Below the pieces are notes generated by a model. The model saw only the letters and a program-made list of their open reading frames with translations. It ran no database searches and was not told where the DNA came from. The position numbers and the translations under genes were made by a program. DNA of 64,000 bases, from the NCBI RefSeq assembly GCF_000695255.1, contig NZ_JMIB01000004.1, forward strand, positions 248,001-312,000, written 5' to 3'. How positions within the stretch are numbered: the first letter of the stretch is position 1; each line of letters starts with the position of its first letter. Positions 55,131 to 64,000 of the stretch are shown one piece after another. This stretch comes from Photobacterium galatheae (GTDB lineage Bacteria > Pseudomonadota > Gammaproteobacteria > Enterobacterales > Vibrionaceae).

Positions 55131-55691
55131 ATGAACACTACGATGAAAACTATTGAGGTTGACGAAGAGCTATATCGTTATATTGCCAGCCAGACTCGGC
55201 ACATCGGTGAAAGTGCGTCAGATATTCTGCGTCGATTACTGAAGGTGGATGAGGCAAATCATCATCAGCCGGTCATGCCAGTTCGTCCTAAATCAGCGCA
55301 AGGTATTGTGGTTAGCAAAGATGCTGGCAATCTGCCACAGTCTGAAGACAGGGTCAAAGCGATGCGCTCTTTGCTGATTTCAGACGAATTTGCCAGCCAG
55401 GAGAAAGCTATTGGCCGCTTCATGCTGGTGCTTACGACACTCTATCGTATCGATTCTCAGGCTTTCACCGACGCGACAGCAATCAAGGGTCGTACTCGCG
55501 TTTATTTCGCTGATAGTGAAGAAAAACTATTGAACAGTGGTAAAACGACCAAACCGAAAGCCATTCCTGATACGCCATTTTGGGTGATCACCAATACGAA
55601 TACTGATCGTAAACGTCAGATGATTGAGCAGTTGATGCAAAAAATGCAGTTTACTCAGGACATCATCGACAAAGTTTGCGGTGAAATTTAA
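55131..55691 (+). CDS. seqA: Replication initiation negative regulator SeqA
   Basis: A 186-residue protein that binds hemimethylated GATC sites and sequesters oriC. N-terminal oligomerisation domain MKTIEVDEELYRYIASQTRH, then GESASDILRRLL, a variable linker (~45-75), and the DNA-binding domain with IKGRTRVYFADS, NSGKTTKPKAIPDTPFWVITN. ATG 55131 has CGGA six bases upstream; the ATG at 55143 equals the E. coli start but lacks a ribosome site. Followed by pgm after 42 bases, the conserved seqA-pgm operon. Confidence 0.94.
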   Translation: MNTTMKTIEVDEELYRYIASQTRHIGESASDILRRLLKVDEANHHQPVMPVRPKSAQGIVVSKDAGNLPQSEDRVKAMRSLLISDEFASQEKAIGRFMLVLTTLYRIDSQAFTDATAIKGRTRVYFADSEEKLLNSGKTTKPKAIPDTPFWVITNTNTDRKRQMIEQLMQKMQFTQDIIDKVCGEI

Positions 55692-55733
55692 CCGCTGCTG
55701 ATACAGCTTAAAACGTGCACAAGGGATAGGTTC

Positions 55734-57380
55734 ATGGCGATTCATCCTCGGGCTGGGCAACGTGCTCAGCAAGAAGACATGCATAATATTCCGGCCTTGG
55801 TGGCCAATTATTTTTTGATCGAGCCGGATGCAGCTGATTCAGCTCAGCGTGTCGCATTTGGTACTTCAGGCCATCGCGGCAGTGCCGACAAAGGTACATT
55901 TAACCAATGCCATATCTGGGCGATTGCGCAGGCTGTGGCTGATGTGCGTCGGGAACAAGGGATTACAGGTCCGCTGTTTCTGGGAAAAGATACGCATGCG
56001 TTGTCTGAACCTGCATTATTTTCTGCTTTGGAAGTCTTGGTTGCCAATGATGTTCAAGTGATTGTTCAGGCTGAACAAGGCTATACACCAACACCTGGAA
56101 TCTCTCATGCCATTCTGTCTTATAACCGCGAACACGCGAAAAAAGCGGATGGTATTGTGATTACGCCGTCACACAACCCACCACAGGACGGGGGGATTAA
56201 GTACAATCCGCCACATGGTGGTCCTGCTGAAGGTGCGATCACAACTGCGATTGAAAATCGCGCAAACCAGTTGATTGCGGAAGGTCTGATCGGGGTGAAA
56301 CGTATCCCTGTTTCAGATGCATTGTTGAGTGAACTTGTTTCTGAGCAGGATTTAGTGTCGCCTTATGTGGCTGACCTGATTCACGTCATTGATATGACTG
56401 CGATTCAGCAGGCGAACCTGAAACTTGCTGTGGATCCGCTTGGCGGTTCCGGGATTGAATACTGGCGTGCGGTTGGCCGTCACTACGACTTGGATCTAAC
56501 GCTGGTGGATGAGTCTATCGATCCGGCTTTCCGGTTTATGAGTCTGGATAAAGACGGCGTCGTTCGCATGGACTGCTCATCTCCATATGCGATGGCAGGA
56601 CTGCTTGCGCATAAAGATCATTATGATCTGGCATTTGGGAACGATCCTGACTTTGATCGCCATGGCATTGTAACTCCAGCAGGACTGATGAATCCGAATC
56701 ACTTCCTGGCCGTGTGTATTGATTACCTTTATCGTCACCGTCCGGAATGGAAAGAAAGTGTTGCCGTTGGTAAAACACTGGTTTCCAGTGCAATTATTGA
56801 TCGAGTTGTTTCAGACCTGGGCCGTGAATTATGTGAAGTCCCTGTTGGCTTTAAATGGTTCGTTGATGGTTTGTACAGCGGCAAACTGGGCTTTGGTGGT
56901 GAAGAAAGTGCCGGAGCTTCTTTCCTGCGTAAAGATGGTACACCTTGGTCAACCGATAAAGATGGTATTTTACTTTGCTTGCTGGCGGCGGAGATCACCG
57001 CAGTCACGGGCATGAACCCGCAACAATATTACCAGGCTTTAACCGAAAAACATGGTGAATGTTGTTATAGCCGCTTACAGGCTGTGGCAAACAGCACGCA
57101 AAAAGCTGTGCTCAGCAAATTGTCGCCGGAAATGGTGAAAGCTGACATGCTGGCGGGTGATGAGATTACTGCTCGTCTGACGCATGCGCCTGGCAATGGC
57201 GCAGCGATTGGTGGACTGAAAATTACCACCCAGAATGGTTGGTTTACAGCGCGTCCTTCGGGAACAGAAGAAATCTACAAGATCTACTGTGAAAGCTTCA
57301 AAGGTGAGGAACATTTGCGCCAGATTGAAGCGGAAGCCCAGAAAATTGTCAGTCAAGTTTTTGCTGATGCAGGCCTGTAG
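55734..57380 (+). CDS. pgm: Phosphoglucomutase, alpha-D-glucose specific
   Basis: A 548-residue enzyme that interconverts glucose-1-P and glucose-6-[16 protein letters not shown] near the N-terminus, phospho-Ser loop [20 protein letters not shown], metal loop [11 protein letters not shown], and C-terminal phosphate-binding [13 protein letters not shown]. Length equals E. coli Pgm (546). Second gene of seqA-pgm, ends at a strong terminator. Confidence 0.95.
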   Translation: MAIHPRAGQRAQQEDMHNIPALVANYFLIEPDAADSAQRVAFGTSGHRGSADKGTFNQCHIWAIAQAVADVRREQGITGPLFLGKDTHALSEPALFSALEVLVANDVQVIVQAEQGYTPTPGISHAILSYNREHAKKADGIVITPSHNPPQDGGIKYNPPHGGPAEGAITTAIENRANQLIAEGLIGVKRIPVSDALLSELVSEQDLVSPYVADLIHVIDMTAIQQANLKLAVDPLGGSGIEYWRAVGRHYDLDLTLVDESIDPAFRFMSLDKDGVVRMDCSSPYAMAGLLAHKDHYDLAFGNDPDFDRHGIVTPAGLMNPNHFLAVCIDYLYRHRPEWKESVAVGKTLVSSAIIDRVVSDLGRELCEVPVGFKWFVDGLYSGKLGFGGEESAGASFLRKDGTPWSTDKDGILLCLLAAEITAVTGMNPQQYYQALTEKHGECCYSRLQAVANSTQKAVLSKLSPEMVKADMLAGDEITARLTHAPGNGAAIGGLKITTQNGWFTARPSGTEEIYKIYCESFKGEEHLRQIEAEAQKIVSQVFADAGL

Positions 57381-57403
57381 CCTTCTGGTGAAGTGTGACC
57401 ATG

Positions 57404-57432
57404 AAACCCGCAGATGACTGCGGGTTTTTTTA
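57404..57432. terminator. Terminator between pgm and the DUF1853 gene
   Basis: AAACCCGCAG, ATGA, CTGCGGGTTTTTTT; convergent genes on both sides. Confidence 0.92.
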
Positions 57433-58272
57433 TGGTTTTTGTATCGGACTGACAGCTGCGTTGCGGTGTTTATCTCGGTTATGCAATGGCCAGTGATCGG
57501 GCACAATGAACCAAACGCGATTGTTGTCATCGACACCCTGAGTGGGCACTGTGATCGCACTTGCATCCATTTCAAGTGATTGTGGAACAAAGGCTGGTGG
57601 CGTCAGCCACTCTCGTTTGGACAGTGCTCTTAAAGCAAGTGTGCTGGCCTGTGATTGGAAACACCATAAACCTTTGTTGACATGAGGGTTGATGGGTAAA
57701 TCTGAACCTGACTCTTTATCCTGAAAGTGGTCAAAAAGCCTCCCTTGAACAATCAGGCGCTGGCAGACCGGCTGACCCAGGGTTTCCGCATACTGGTTTC
57801 GATAGGCTTGATGGCTCGTCATTGCCAGTTGATGGTCGATCATCCTGTTGATTTTTCGGTCTAGGTTGTCCGCTGAATTGGGGCCCAACCAGCGCTGCTG
57901 GTAAGCCAGATAAAATTTGATGGCTACTTCCCAGTGTTCCAGTTGATTCAGGGTCTTGTTGAAGACCAGAAAATCAATTGCGCCGAGCGTGCGTTTATTT
58001 TCATGAAGCTGCAACTCTTCAGCGACAAGTTCGTAGTCAGGGTGGTGAGTGATTAACTGCTGCCACAACCACTGATAATAAAATCCCAGTCGCTGATTTC
58101 CCGCGTACAGTACGTGAGCCGGAATGACAGCCCGGTCTCTGAAATCGGATAGCCAGCGATCATCAATCTGGTGATGAAGACCCTGAGTAAGGACAGGGAT
58201 GGTCAGGACACGCTGAAAATCTCTGAAATGGATATCATGTTCTTTACTTTCAGTTTTTATGAAATTTGTCAT
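57430..58272 (-). CDS. DUF1853 family protein
   Basis: A 280-residue soluble protein. The central part ENKRTLGAIDFLVFN, then LEHWEVAIKFYL, then WLGPNSADNLDRKINRMIDHQL is typical of DUF1853 and recalls a PD-(D/E)xK nuclease core (Asp, then Glu-x-Lys: E in HWEVAIKF). That similarity is only suggestive; no function is known to me. ATG 58272; a TTG three bases earlier is in frame. Convergent with pgm. Confidence 0.75.
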   Translation of the reverse strand: MTNFIKTESKEHDIHFRDFQRVLTIPVLTQGLHHQIDDRWLSDFRDRAVIPAHVLYAGNQRLGFYYQWLWQQLITHHPDYELVAEELQLHENKRTLGAIDFLVFNKTLNQLEHWEVAIKFYLAYQQRWLGPNSADNLDRKINRMIDHQLAMTSHQAYRNQYAETLGQPVCQRLIVQGRLFDHFQDKESGSDLPINPHVNKGLWCFQSQASTLALRALSKREWLTPPAFVPQSLEMDASAITVPTQGVDDNNRVWFIVPDHWPLHNRDKHRNAAVSPIQKP

Positions 58273-58397
58273 CAATATCTGTCTGAATTCGGTTGTTTAC
58301 CAGTTTTTAACAAGAATAAAACAAAATAAAAGTAGTAAAATTTCAAAAACGCGCTAAAGTGTAGAGGTATGACCAGTTACAGAATCAGGAGGCAATG

Positions 58398-58604
58398 ATG
58401 TTTACACCTTTATCCACTCAACAAATTATCCTGCGCCGGGCTTTTGTTGTGATCGCGGGCGTGCTGAGCTTTCCGATTTTGATGTTGATGCCGACCTCTC
58501 TTAAGTCGCGAGTTTACAGCTATTTACATAAGGTCTGGTTGAAAACCAGCACAAAACCTGTTTGGCTGAAGCAGTCAGAGCATGGCGCTCAGGAACTCTA
58601 CTAA
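58398..58604 (+). CDS. ybfA: YbfA family small membrane protein (DUF2517)
   Basis: A 68-residue protein with one membrane segment (RRAFVVIAGVLSFPILMLMP). The tail RVYSYLHKVWLKTSTKPVW matches E. coli YbfA (RFYSYLHRVWSKTSDKPVW). Of two tandem ATGs, 58398 is five bases from AGGAGG and preferred over 58395. Function unknown. Ends at a terminator. Confidence 0.82.
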   Translation: MFTPLSTQQIILRRAFVVIAGVLSFPILMLMPTSLKSRVYSYLHKVWLKTSTKPVWLKQSEHGAQELY

Positions 58605-58632
58605 GCATACCAGCATACTGGTGTTGTTGTTG

Positions 58633-58658
58633 AAATGCTGCCTTGGGCAGCATTTTTT
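58633..58658 (+). terminator. Terminator of ybfA
   Basis: AAATGCTGCC, TTG, GGCAGCATTTTTT about 30 bases after the stop. Confidence 0.88.
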
Positions 58659-58758
58659 ATGACAAAGTGTAATATGACGAAGTTCCAGCGTGGTCATGAC
58701 TGGTTCTATCCCGACTGAGTTGGTTAAAATGAATGTATCCGTTCTAAAGGAAGCACGC

Positions 58759-59517
58759 ATGAACAACCTTAAACTTGAGTCAATTCTGAATACTTTACTG
58801 AGCCCACATTTGATCAGGGATTACTGTCCAAATGGATTACAGGTTGAAGGCAGAAGTGACGTTCAAACCATCGTGACTGGCGTGACAGCTTGTCAGGCAT
58901 TGATTGATCGGGCAATCGAGATGAAAGCCGATGCGCTGTTAGTCCATCACGGATACTTCTGGAAAAATGAACCTGCAGAAATCCGTGGCATGAAATACCG
59001 TCGTATCAAGGCTCTGATTGAACATGGAATCAACTTGTATGCGTATCATCTACCTTTGGATGTGCATCAGGAACTCGGGAATAACGCTCAACTGGCAGAG
59101 TTGCTGGGGATCAAATATTTAGGTGGGATGGAGCCGGGAAATCCTCATCCTGTTGCCGTTTATGGCGAGTTACCGACCCCACTCACCGGCGAGCAACTGG
59201 CTACCCGGATTGAAAAAGCATTACACCGGAAACCGCTTCATATCAGCGAAAGTGGGCCAGCAGAAATTAAAACCGTTGGCTGGTGTACCGGAGGTGGCCA
59301 GGATTTCATTGATCAGGCGGTTGCGATGGGGTTAGATGCTTACATCACGGGTGAAGTTTCTGAACGAACGGTCCATACAGCCCGAGAGCAGGGGATTCAT
59401 TTTTACAGTGCAGGGCACCATGCCACTGAACGTTATGGTATTGATGCTTTGGGCGAGTGGCTTGCTGACGAGCATCACCTGGATGTCACTTTCATCGATA
59501 TTGATAATCCGGTATAA
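58759..59517 (+). CDS. ybgI: Nif3-like dinuclear metal-centre hexamer (YbgI)
   Basis: A 252-residue protein. The metal ligands are in LLVHHGYFWKN (His-His), AYHLPLDVHQELGNNAQLA (Asp) and AGHHATERYGI (His/Glu), the Nif3 signature. E. coli YbgI forms a hexameric toroid; suggested roles include GTP cyclohydrolase-like activity or radiation resistance, unproven. ATG 58759 with AAGGA upstream; the longer open frame is unlikely. Convergent with gltA. Confidence 0.9.
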   Translation: MNNLKLESILNTLLSPHLIRDYCPNGLQVEGRSDVQTIVTGVTACQALIDRAIEMKADALLVHHGYFWKNEPAEIRGMKYRRIKALIEHGINLYAYHLPLDVHQELGNNAQLAELLGIKYLGGMEPGNPHPVAVYGELPTPLTGEQLATRIEKALHRKPLHISESGPAEIKTVGWCTGGGQDFIDQAVAMGLDAYITGEVSERTVHTAREQGIHFYSAGHHATERYGIDALGEWLADEHHLDVTFIDIDNPV

Positions 59518-59548
59518 GCTCGAGAGCTGACGGGTCAAAATCATAAAA

Positions 59549-59578
59549 AAGGGAAGCGCAATGCTTCCCTCTTCTTTT
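59549..59578. terminator. Bidirectional terminator between ybgI and gltA
   Basis: GGGAAGC, GCAAT, GCTTCCC with A-run before and CTTCTTTT after. Confidence 0.85.
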
Positions 59579-59600
59579 ATCTCAAGCCAATCAACGGGTT

Positions 59601-60890
59601 TTACTCACGCTCATGTAGCGGTTGGAAGTCACGCTGCTGATGGCCAGTATATAGCTGACGCGGGCGACCAATACGGTTGTTTGGATCGCTATGCATTTCG
59701 TTCCAGTGTGCTATCCAGCCAATGGTACGAGACATTGCAAAGATAACGGTGAACATAGAGATAGGAATACCAATGGCTTTCAGAATGATGCCAGAGTAGA
59801 AGTCTACGTTCGGATACAGTTTCTTATCAATGAAGTACTCATCAGACAGTGCAATTCGTTCAAGTTCCATCGCCACATCCAGCAGTGGATCCTCGATTTT
59901 CAGCTCTTGCAGCACTTCATGACATGCTTCACGCATGACCGTTGCACGTGGGTCGTAGTTCTTGTAGACACGGTGACCAAAGCCCATCAGGCGGAACGGG
60001 TCGTCTTTATCCTTCGCACGTTCAATGTACTCAGGAATATTTTCAACACTGCCGATCTCTTCCAGCATACGCAAACATGCTTCGTTTGCTCCACCATGTG
60101 CAGGACCCCACAAAGATGCGATACCAGCGGCAATACAGGCAAATGGGTTTGCACCCGAAGAACCTGCAAGACGCACGGTCGACGTTGAAGCATTTTGCTC
60201 GTGGTCAGCATGCAAGGTGAAGATCTTGTCCATTGCTTTCGCAACAACCGGGCTCACTTCGTACTCTTCACAAGGTGTTGCGAACATCATGTGTAAGAAG
60301 TTTTCTGCGTAGTCCAGATCGTTACGAGGGTAGATAAACGGCTGGCCAATGGAGTACTTGTAACACATGGAAGCCAGGGTTGGCATTTTAGACAGCAGGC
60401 GGAATGCAGTGATTTCGCGGTGCTCGTCGTTATTAATGTCCAGTGAATCGTGGTAGAAAGCTGCAAGTGCACCAACAACACCACACATCACGGCCATTGG
60501 GTGAGCATCACGGCGGAAGCCATGGAAGAAGCTGGCGATTTGCTCATGAACCATTGTATGGCGAGTGACCGTTTTACGGAAGTGCTCGTACTGGGCGCGG
60601 GTAGGAACTTCGCCATACAGCAAGATGTAACAGACTTCTAAATAATCAGCGTTATTAGCCAATTGGTCGATCGGATAGCCACGGTGAAGCAGCACACCTT
60701 TCGCACCATCAATGTACGTAATTTGAGATTCACATGATGCAGTAGCTAAGAAACCAGGGTCGAAGGTAAAGTAGCCAGATGCACCGAGTTTACGCACATC
60801 CAGTACTTCCGGACCTAGTGAGCCCCCGAGAATCGGCAGTTCGACCGGTGCTTTCCCTTCAATATGAAGAGTAGCTTTCTTGTCTGCCAT
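59601..60890 (-). CDS. gltA: Type II citrate synthase
   Basis: A 429-residue enzyme, first step of the TCA cycle. Catalytic His in [14 protein letters not shown] and [13 protein letters not shown], catalytic Asp in YPNVDFYSG; the length fits the hexameric, NADH-inhibited gamma-proteobacterial type. ATG 60890 ([19 protein letters not shown]) with AAGGAG upstream. Divergent from sdhCDAB, as in E. coli. Confidence 0.97.
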   Translation of the reverse strand: MADKKATLHIEGKAPVELPILGGSLGPEVLDVRKLGASGYFTFDPGFLATASCESQITYIDGAKGVLLHRGYPIDQLANNADYLEVCYILLYGEVPTRAQYEHFRKTVTRHTMVHEQIASFFHGFRRDAHPMAVMCGVVGALAAFYHDSLDINNDEHREITAFRLLSKMPTLASMCYKYSIGQPFIYPRNDLDYAENFLHMMFATPCEEYEVSPVVAKAMDKIFTLHADHEQNASTSTVRLAGSSGANPFACIAAGIASLWGPAHGGANEACLRMLEEIGSVENIPEYIERAKDKDDPFRLMGFGHRVYKNYDPRATVMREACHEVLQELKIEDPLLDVAMELERIALSDEYFIDKKLYPNVDFYSGIILKAIGIPISMFTVIFAMSRTIGWIAHWNEMHSDPNNRIGRPRQLYTGHQQRDFQPLHERE

Positions 60891-61307
60891 AACAATCTCC
60901 TTTGTTATTTTATAATCCTCACCCGAAATCGGATGTGCCGTCTTTGTACAGCTCGGATATGTTGTTGTCAATTCCTCTTCATGGGAGTGTGCGCTTGTTA
61001 ATAACTTTAAGTAAAAGCGGGCGAATATCTCAAACCGTGTTAGAGGTCATGTAACAGGGTTTGTAATTGATTGTTGCGAGGCGTATACTCGGCCGCAGGT
61101 CTCTGGTTCTGCCATCGCCAGAAACAATGATAAAGTTATTAGTAATATTAGCGACTTAAGCTGAAACGACTTTTGCTTTGCTGTACATAGACTTGTGCTA
61201 ATTAAGTGTAGCGCAGTTGTTGTGCCTTTGTTGCGCTGTTTTGGCGTACGCATGCCGGAGGTTTTATAAAAATAAAACGCTTCTATGGAGCTGAGTGGGC
61301 AAAGACC
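60891..61307. promoter_or_regulatory. gltA-sdhC divergent control region
   Basis: 417 bases without a gene. TTGGCG (61241-61246), 18 bases, TATAAA (61265-61270) is a good candidate sdhC promoter. GTTAATAAC (60997-61005) resembles an ArcA half-site; ArcA represses gltA and sdh without oxygen in E. coli. No clear CRP site was recognised. Confidence 0.5.
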
Positions 61308-61688
61308 GTGAAAGTTAACAAGACAAGACCTGTCAACCTCGACCTACAGACGATTCGCTTTCCGCTGACAGCGATCTCGTCTATCCTGCACCGTGTATCG
61401 GGCGTGATCACTTTTATTTCCCTTGCCATCCTGCTATGGCTGCTAAACCTCTCTTTATCTTCTCCTCAGGGATTTGCGGAAGCTGCTGATATCGTCGATA
61501 GCTTCTTTGTCAAATTTGTCCTGTGGGGTGTCCTGACAGCACTGTTCTATCACATCGTGCTGGGGATTCGTCACCTCATCATGGACATGGGATATTTTGA
61601 AGAGCTTGAATCCGGCACAACAAGCGCGAAAATCAGTTTTGCAATTGTGGCGGTTCTGGCCGTATTTGCAGGAGGCCTGGTATGGTAA
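61308..61688 (+). CDS. sdhC: Succinate dehydrogenase cytochrome b556 subunit SdhC
   Basis: A 126-residue inner-membrane subunit with three membrane helices. [25 protein letters not shown] contains the Ser/Arg quinone-site residues (split over two conserved blocks), and HHxxHL-like [15 protein letters not shown] carries the haem b ligand His. GTG start 61308. Its stop overlaps sdhD by seven bases. Confidence 0.94.
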   Translation: MKVNKTRPVNLDLQTIRFPLTAISSILHRVSGVITFISLAILLWLLNLSLSSPQGFAEAADIVDSFFVKFVLWGVLTALFYHIVLGIRHLIMDMGYFEELESGTTSAKISFAIVAVLAVFAGGLVW

Positions 61689-62029
61689 GCAACGTTTCCA
61701 CTGTCGGACGTAATGGTGTTCACGACTTTATCCTTGTCCGTGCAACCGCGATTATCCTCACTCTTTACACCATCTATATGGTGTGCTTTTTCGCTTTTGG
61801 CCCTGAGCTGAACTATGAAACCTGGACAGCGTTCTTTTCACAACTGAGCACCAAAGTCTTCACGATGCTAGCTTTAGTATCTGTGCTGATTCATGGTTGG
61901 ATCGGTATGTGGCAAGTGCTGACAGATTACATCAAGCCTGCACTTTTACGTGCTGGTCTGCTGCTCGCGATTGTCGCTGTGCTATTTGGTTATCTGTTTT
62001 CTGGTTTCTTTATTTTGTGGGGTGCGTAA
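61682..62029 (+). CDS. sdhD: Succinate dehydrogenase membrane anchor SdhD
   Basis: A 115-residue protein with three membrane helices; [16 protein letters not shown] at the N-terminus and [18 protein letters not shown] with the second haem ligand His and the quinone-site Asp/Tyr. ATG 61682 overlaps sdhC; sdhA starts directly after the stop. Confidence 0.94.
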   Translation: MVSNVSTVGRNGVHDFILVRATAIILTLYTIYMVCFFAFGPELNYETWTAFFSQLSTKVFTMLALVSVLIHGWIGMWQVLTDYIKPALLRAGLLLAIVAVLFGYLFSGFFILWGA

Positions 62030-63796
62030 GTGAGCATTGCAGTTCGAGAGTTTGATGCCGTTGTAATCGGTGCTGGTGGTGCGGGCATGCGTGCAGCACT
62101 ACAAATTTCTGAGCAGGGCCTGAAATGTGCGCTGCTGTCTAAAGTTTTCCCAACCCGTTCTCATACAGTATCGGCACAGGGTGGTATTACCGTCGCACTT
62201 GGTAACTCACATCCGGATAACTGGGAATGGCACATGTACGATACAGTCAAAGGTTCTGACTATATCGGTGACCAGAATGCGATTGAGTACATGTGTAAAA
62301 ATGGTCCTCAATCCGTGATTGAACTGGAAAAAATGGGACTACCTTTCTCCCGTTTTGATAATGGTCGTATTTATCAGCGTCCATTTGGTGGCCAATCAAA
62401 AGAGTTTGGTGGTGAGCAGGCTGCGCGCACGGCAGCAGCAGCTGACCGTACTGGCCATGCGCTGTTGCACACGCTGTATCAGCAAAATATTAAGCACAAA
62501 ACAACGATTTTCTCTGAGTGGTATGCCCTGGATCTGGTGAAAAACCAAGATGGCGCAATCCTGGGTTGTACAGCACTGTGCATGGAAACCGGCGAGATTT
62601 GTTATTTCAAATCCAAATCCACGATTCTGGCAACGGGTGGTGCAGGTCGTATTTATCAGTCAACCACGAACGCCCACATTAACACCGGTGATGGCGTGGG
62701 TATGGCACTGCGTGCAGGTGTTCCTGTTCAGGACATCGAAATGTGGCAGTTCCACCCAACCGGTATCGCAGGCGCTGGTGTTCTGGTAACTGAGGGTTGC
62801 CGTGGTGAAGGGGGTTACCTGCTAAATAAAGACGGTGAGCGCTTCATGGAGCGTTATGCGCCGAATGCGAAAGATTTGGCAGGCCGTGACGTGGTTGCAC
62901 GTTCGATGATGGTTGAGATTCGTGAAGGTCGTGGTTGCGATGGCCCATGGGGTCCGCATATTAAGCTGAAACTGGATCATCTGGGTAAAGATGTTCTGGA
63001 ATCTCGTCTGCCGGGTATCCTGGAGCTGTCTCGTACTTTTGCACACGTTGATCCAGTGAAAGAGCCGATTCCGGTGATTCCAACCTGTCACTATATGATG
63101 GGTGGTGTACCGACTCAGGTTTCTGGTCAGGCGATTAAGCAAGATGCAAACGGTCAGGATGTTGAGGTTCAGGGTTTGTTTGCCTGTGGTGAGATTGCCT
63201 CTGTTTCTGTTCACGGTGCGAACCGTTTGGGCGGTAACTCCCTGCTTGACCTGGTGGTCTTCGGCCGTGCAACTGGTCTGCACTTGGGTGAGACACTGGC
63301 TGCACAAGCAGAAGCGCGTCCGGCAACTGAATCTGACATTGAAGCCTCTCTGTCACGCCTCAACCGTTGGAACAATACGCAAAAAGGTGAAGATCCAGTT
63401 CAAATCCGTAAAGACCTGCAATCTTGCATGCAGAATAACTTCTCGGTCTTCCGTGAAGGTGAAGCAATGGCAGACGGTCTGAATCAGCTGAAAGAAATCC
63501 GTGAGCGTCTGAAAGAAGCGCGTCTGGATGATACGTCTTCTGAGTTCAATACACAGCGTATCGAATGTCTGGAGCTGGATAACCTGATGGAAACAGCTTA
63601 CGCAACAGCTGTTGCAGCAAACTATCGTACTGAAAGTCGTGGTGCGCATGCTCGTTTCGACTTCCCTGAGCGTGATGATGCCAACTGGCTGTGTCACTCG
63701 ATTTACAACCCTGAGACAGAGCAGATGTCTAAGCGTGATGTAAATATGACCCCAGTTCATCGTGAAGCATTTCCGCCGAAAGCGCGGACATACTAA
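62030..63796 (+). CDS. sdhA: Succinate dehydrogenase flavoprotein subunit SdhA
   Basis: A 588-residue catalytic subunit. FAD dinucleotide motif [13 protein letters not shown], covalent FAD His in [10 protein letters not shown], active-site His/Arg in [21 protein letters not shown] and HYMMGGV, and [19 protein letters not shown]. Oxidises succinate to fumarate and passes electrons to SdhB. GTG 62030 immediately follows the sdhD TAA. Confidence 0.97.
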   Translation: MSIAVREFDAVVIGAGGAGMRAALQISEQGLKCALLSKVFPTRSHTVSAQGGITVALGNSHPDNWEWHMYDTVKGSDYIGDQNAIEYMCKNGPQSVIELEKMGLPFSRFDNGRIYQRPFGGQSKEFGGEQAARTAAAADRTGHALLHTLYQQNIKHKTTIFSEWYALDLVKNQDGAILGCTALCMETGEICYFKSKSTILATGGAGRIYQSTTNAHINTGDGVGMALRAGVPVQDIEMWQFHPTGIAGAGVLVTEGCRGEGGYLLNKDGERFMERYAPNAKDLAGRDVVARSMMVEIREGRGCDGPWGPHIKLKLDHLGKDVLESRLPGILELSRTFAHVDPVKEPIPVIPTCHYMMGGVPTQVSGQAIKQDANGQDVEVQGLFACGEIASVSVHGANRLGGNSLLDLVVFGRATGLHLGETLAAQAEARPATESDIEASLSRLNRWNNTQKGEDPVQIRKDLQSCMQNNFSVFREGEAMADGLNQLKEIRERLKEARLDDTSSEFNTQRIECLELDNLMETAYATAVAANYRTESRGAHARFDFPERDDANWLCHSIYNPETEQMSKRDVNMTPVHREAFPPKARTY

Positions 63797-63810
63797 GGGA
63801 GGTAAACAAC

Positions 63811-64000
63811 ATGAAACTGAATTTTTCTATTTACCGTTACAACCCTGACGTAGACAACGCGCCTCACATGAAAGGGTACACGCTGGAAGTGCCAGATGGC
63901 TCGGACATGATGGTTCTGGATGCACTCATCCTGTTGAAAGAGCAAGATCCAACACTGGCGTTCCGTCGTTCATGTCGTGAAGGTGTTTGTGGTTCTGACG
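63811..64000 (+). CDS. sdhB: Succinate dehydrogenase iron-sulfur subunit SdhB, 5' part
   Basis: 63 codons before the right edge. ATG 63811 with GGGAGG eight bases upstream, 14 bases after sdhA. KLNFSIYRYNPD at the N-terminus and the [2Fe-2S] Cys motif RRSCREGVCGSD identify SdhB; the [3Fe-4S] and [4Fe-4S] Cys clusters lie beyond the window. Confidence 0.96.
   Translation, partial: MKLNFSIYRYNPDVDNAPHMKGYTLEVPDGSDMMVLDALILLKEQDPTLAFRRSCREGVCGSD

Overview
The window is typical chromosomal DNA of a gamma-proteobacterium. The best fit is the family Vibrionaceae, because toxR-toxS lies divergent to htpG and the gene orders ybaN-apt-dnaX-ybaB-recR, htpG-adk-hemH-gsk, nagC-A-B/nagE-glnS-fur-fldA-ybfF-seqA-pgm and gltA/sdhCDAB are all present. 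The moderately GC-rich base composition and the porin type would suit a Photobacterium or a close relative, but I cannot fix the genus by reading alone. No rRNA, tRNA, CRISPR array, insertion sequence or prophage was seen.

Layout. 1-6.2 kb: the cut-off 5' part of a FecB-like iron-siderophore binding protein, a lipoprotein/ATPase/permease ABC export set, a RarD-like carrier, and a convergent yiaW-yiaV-type pair. 6.3-9.8 kb: the proVWX glycine betaine importer. 9.9-16.6 kb: a compact six-gene operon on the minus strand with a 'thermostable hemolysin' family protein, an acyl/aryl-AMP ligase fused to a haem-oxygenase-like di-iron domain, a short-chain dehydrogenase, a secreted TPR protein, and a PmrAB/QseBC-type two-component system. 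A CTTAAG-N5-CTTAAG box precedes the first gene. This is the most interesting part of the window: it looks like a self-regulated small-molecule or lipid tailoring pathway with no obvious characterised counterpart. 16.6-23.9 kb: glsB-like, ybaM, a histone-deacetylase-like enzyme, priC, a TauE/SafE exporter, dinG and a porin with a long AT-rich leader.

24-41.3 kb: housekeeping genes. These are yccT-like, a short DksA-like protein, ybaN, apt, dnaX (with a fully preserved -1 frameshift signal), ybaB, recR, toxS, toxR, htpG (with a textbook sigma-32 promoter), adk, hemH, gsk, and the zwf-pgl-gnd pentose-phosphate operon. 41.5-50.1 kb: asnB, a KefB/YbaL-like antiporter, and the N-acetylglucosamine regulon nagBAC with divergent nagE. 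50.2-64 kb: glnS, fur, a DUF4442 protein, fldA, DUF2788, ybfF, seqA, pgm, DUF1853, ybfA, ybgI (Nif3-like), gltA, and the divergent sdhCDAB operon, which is cut off inside sdhB.

Many transcription units end in clear stem-loop plus T-run terminators, and several are shared by convergent genes. Gene starts were chosen from Shine-Dalgarno spacing and family N-termini, so several are shorter than the maximal open frame. All family assignments come from reading the protein sequence; no database search was run.
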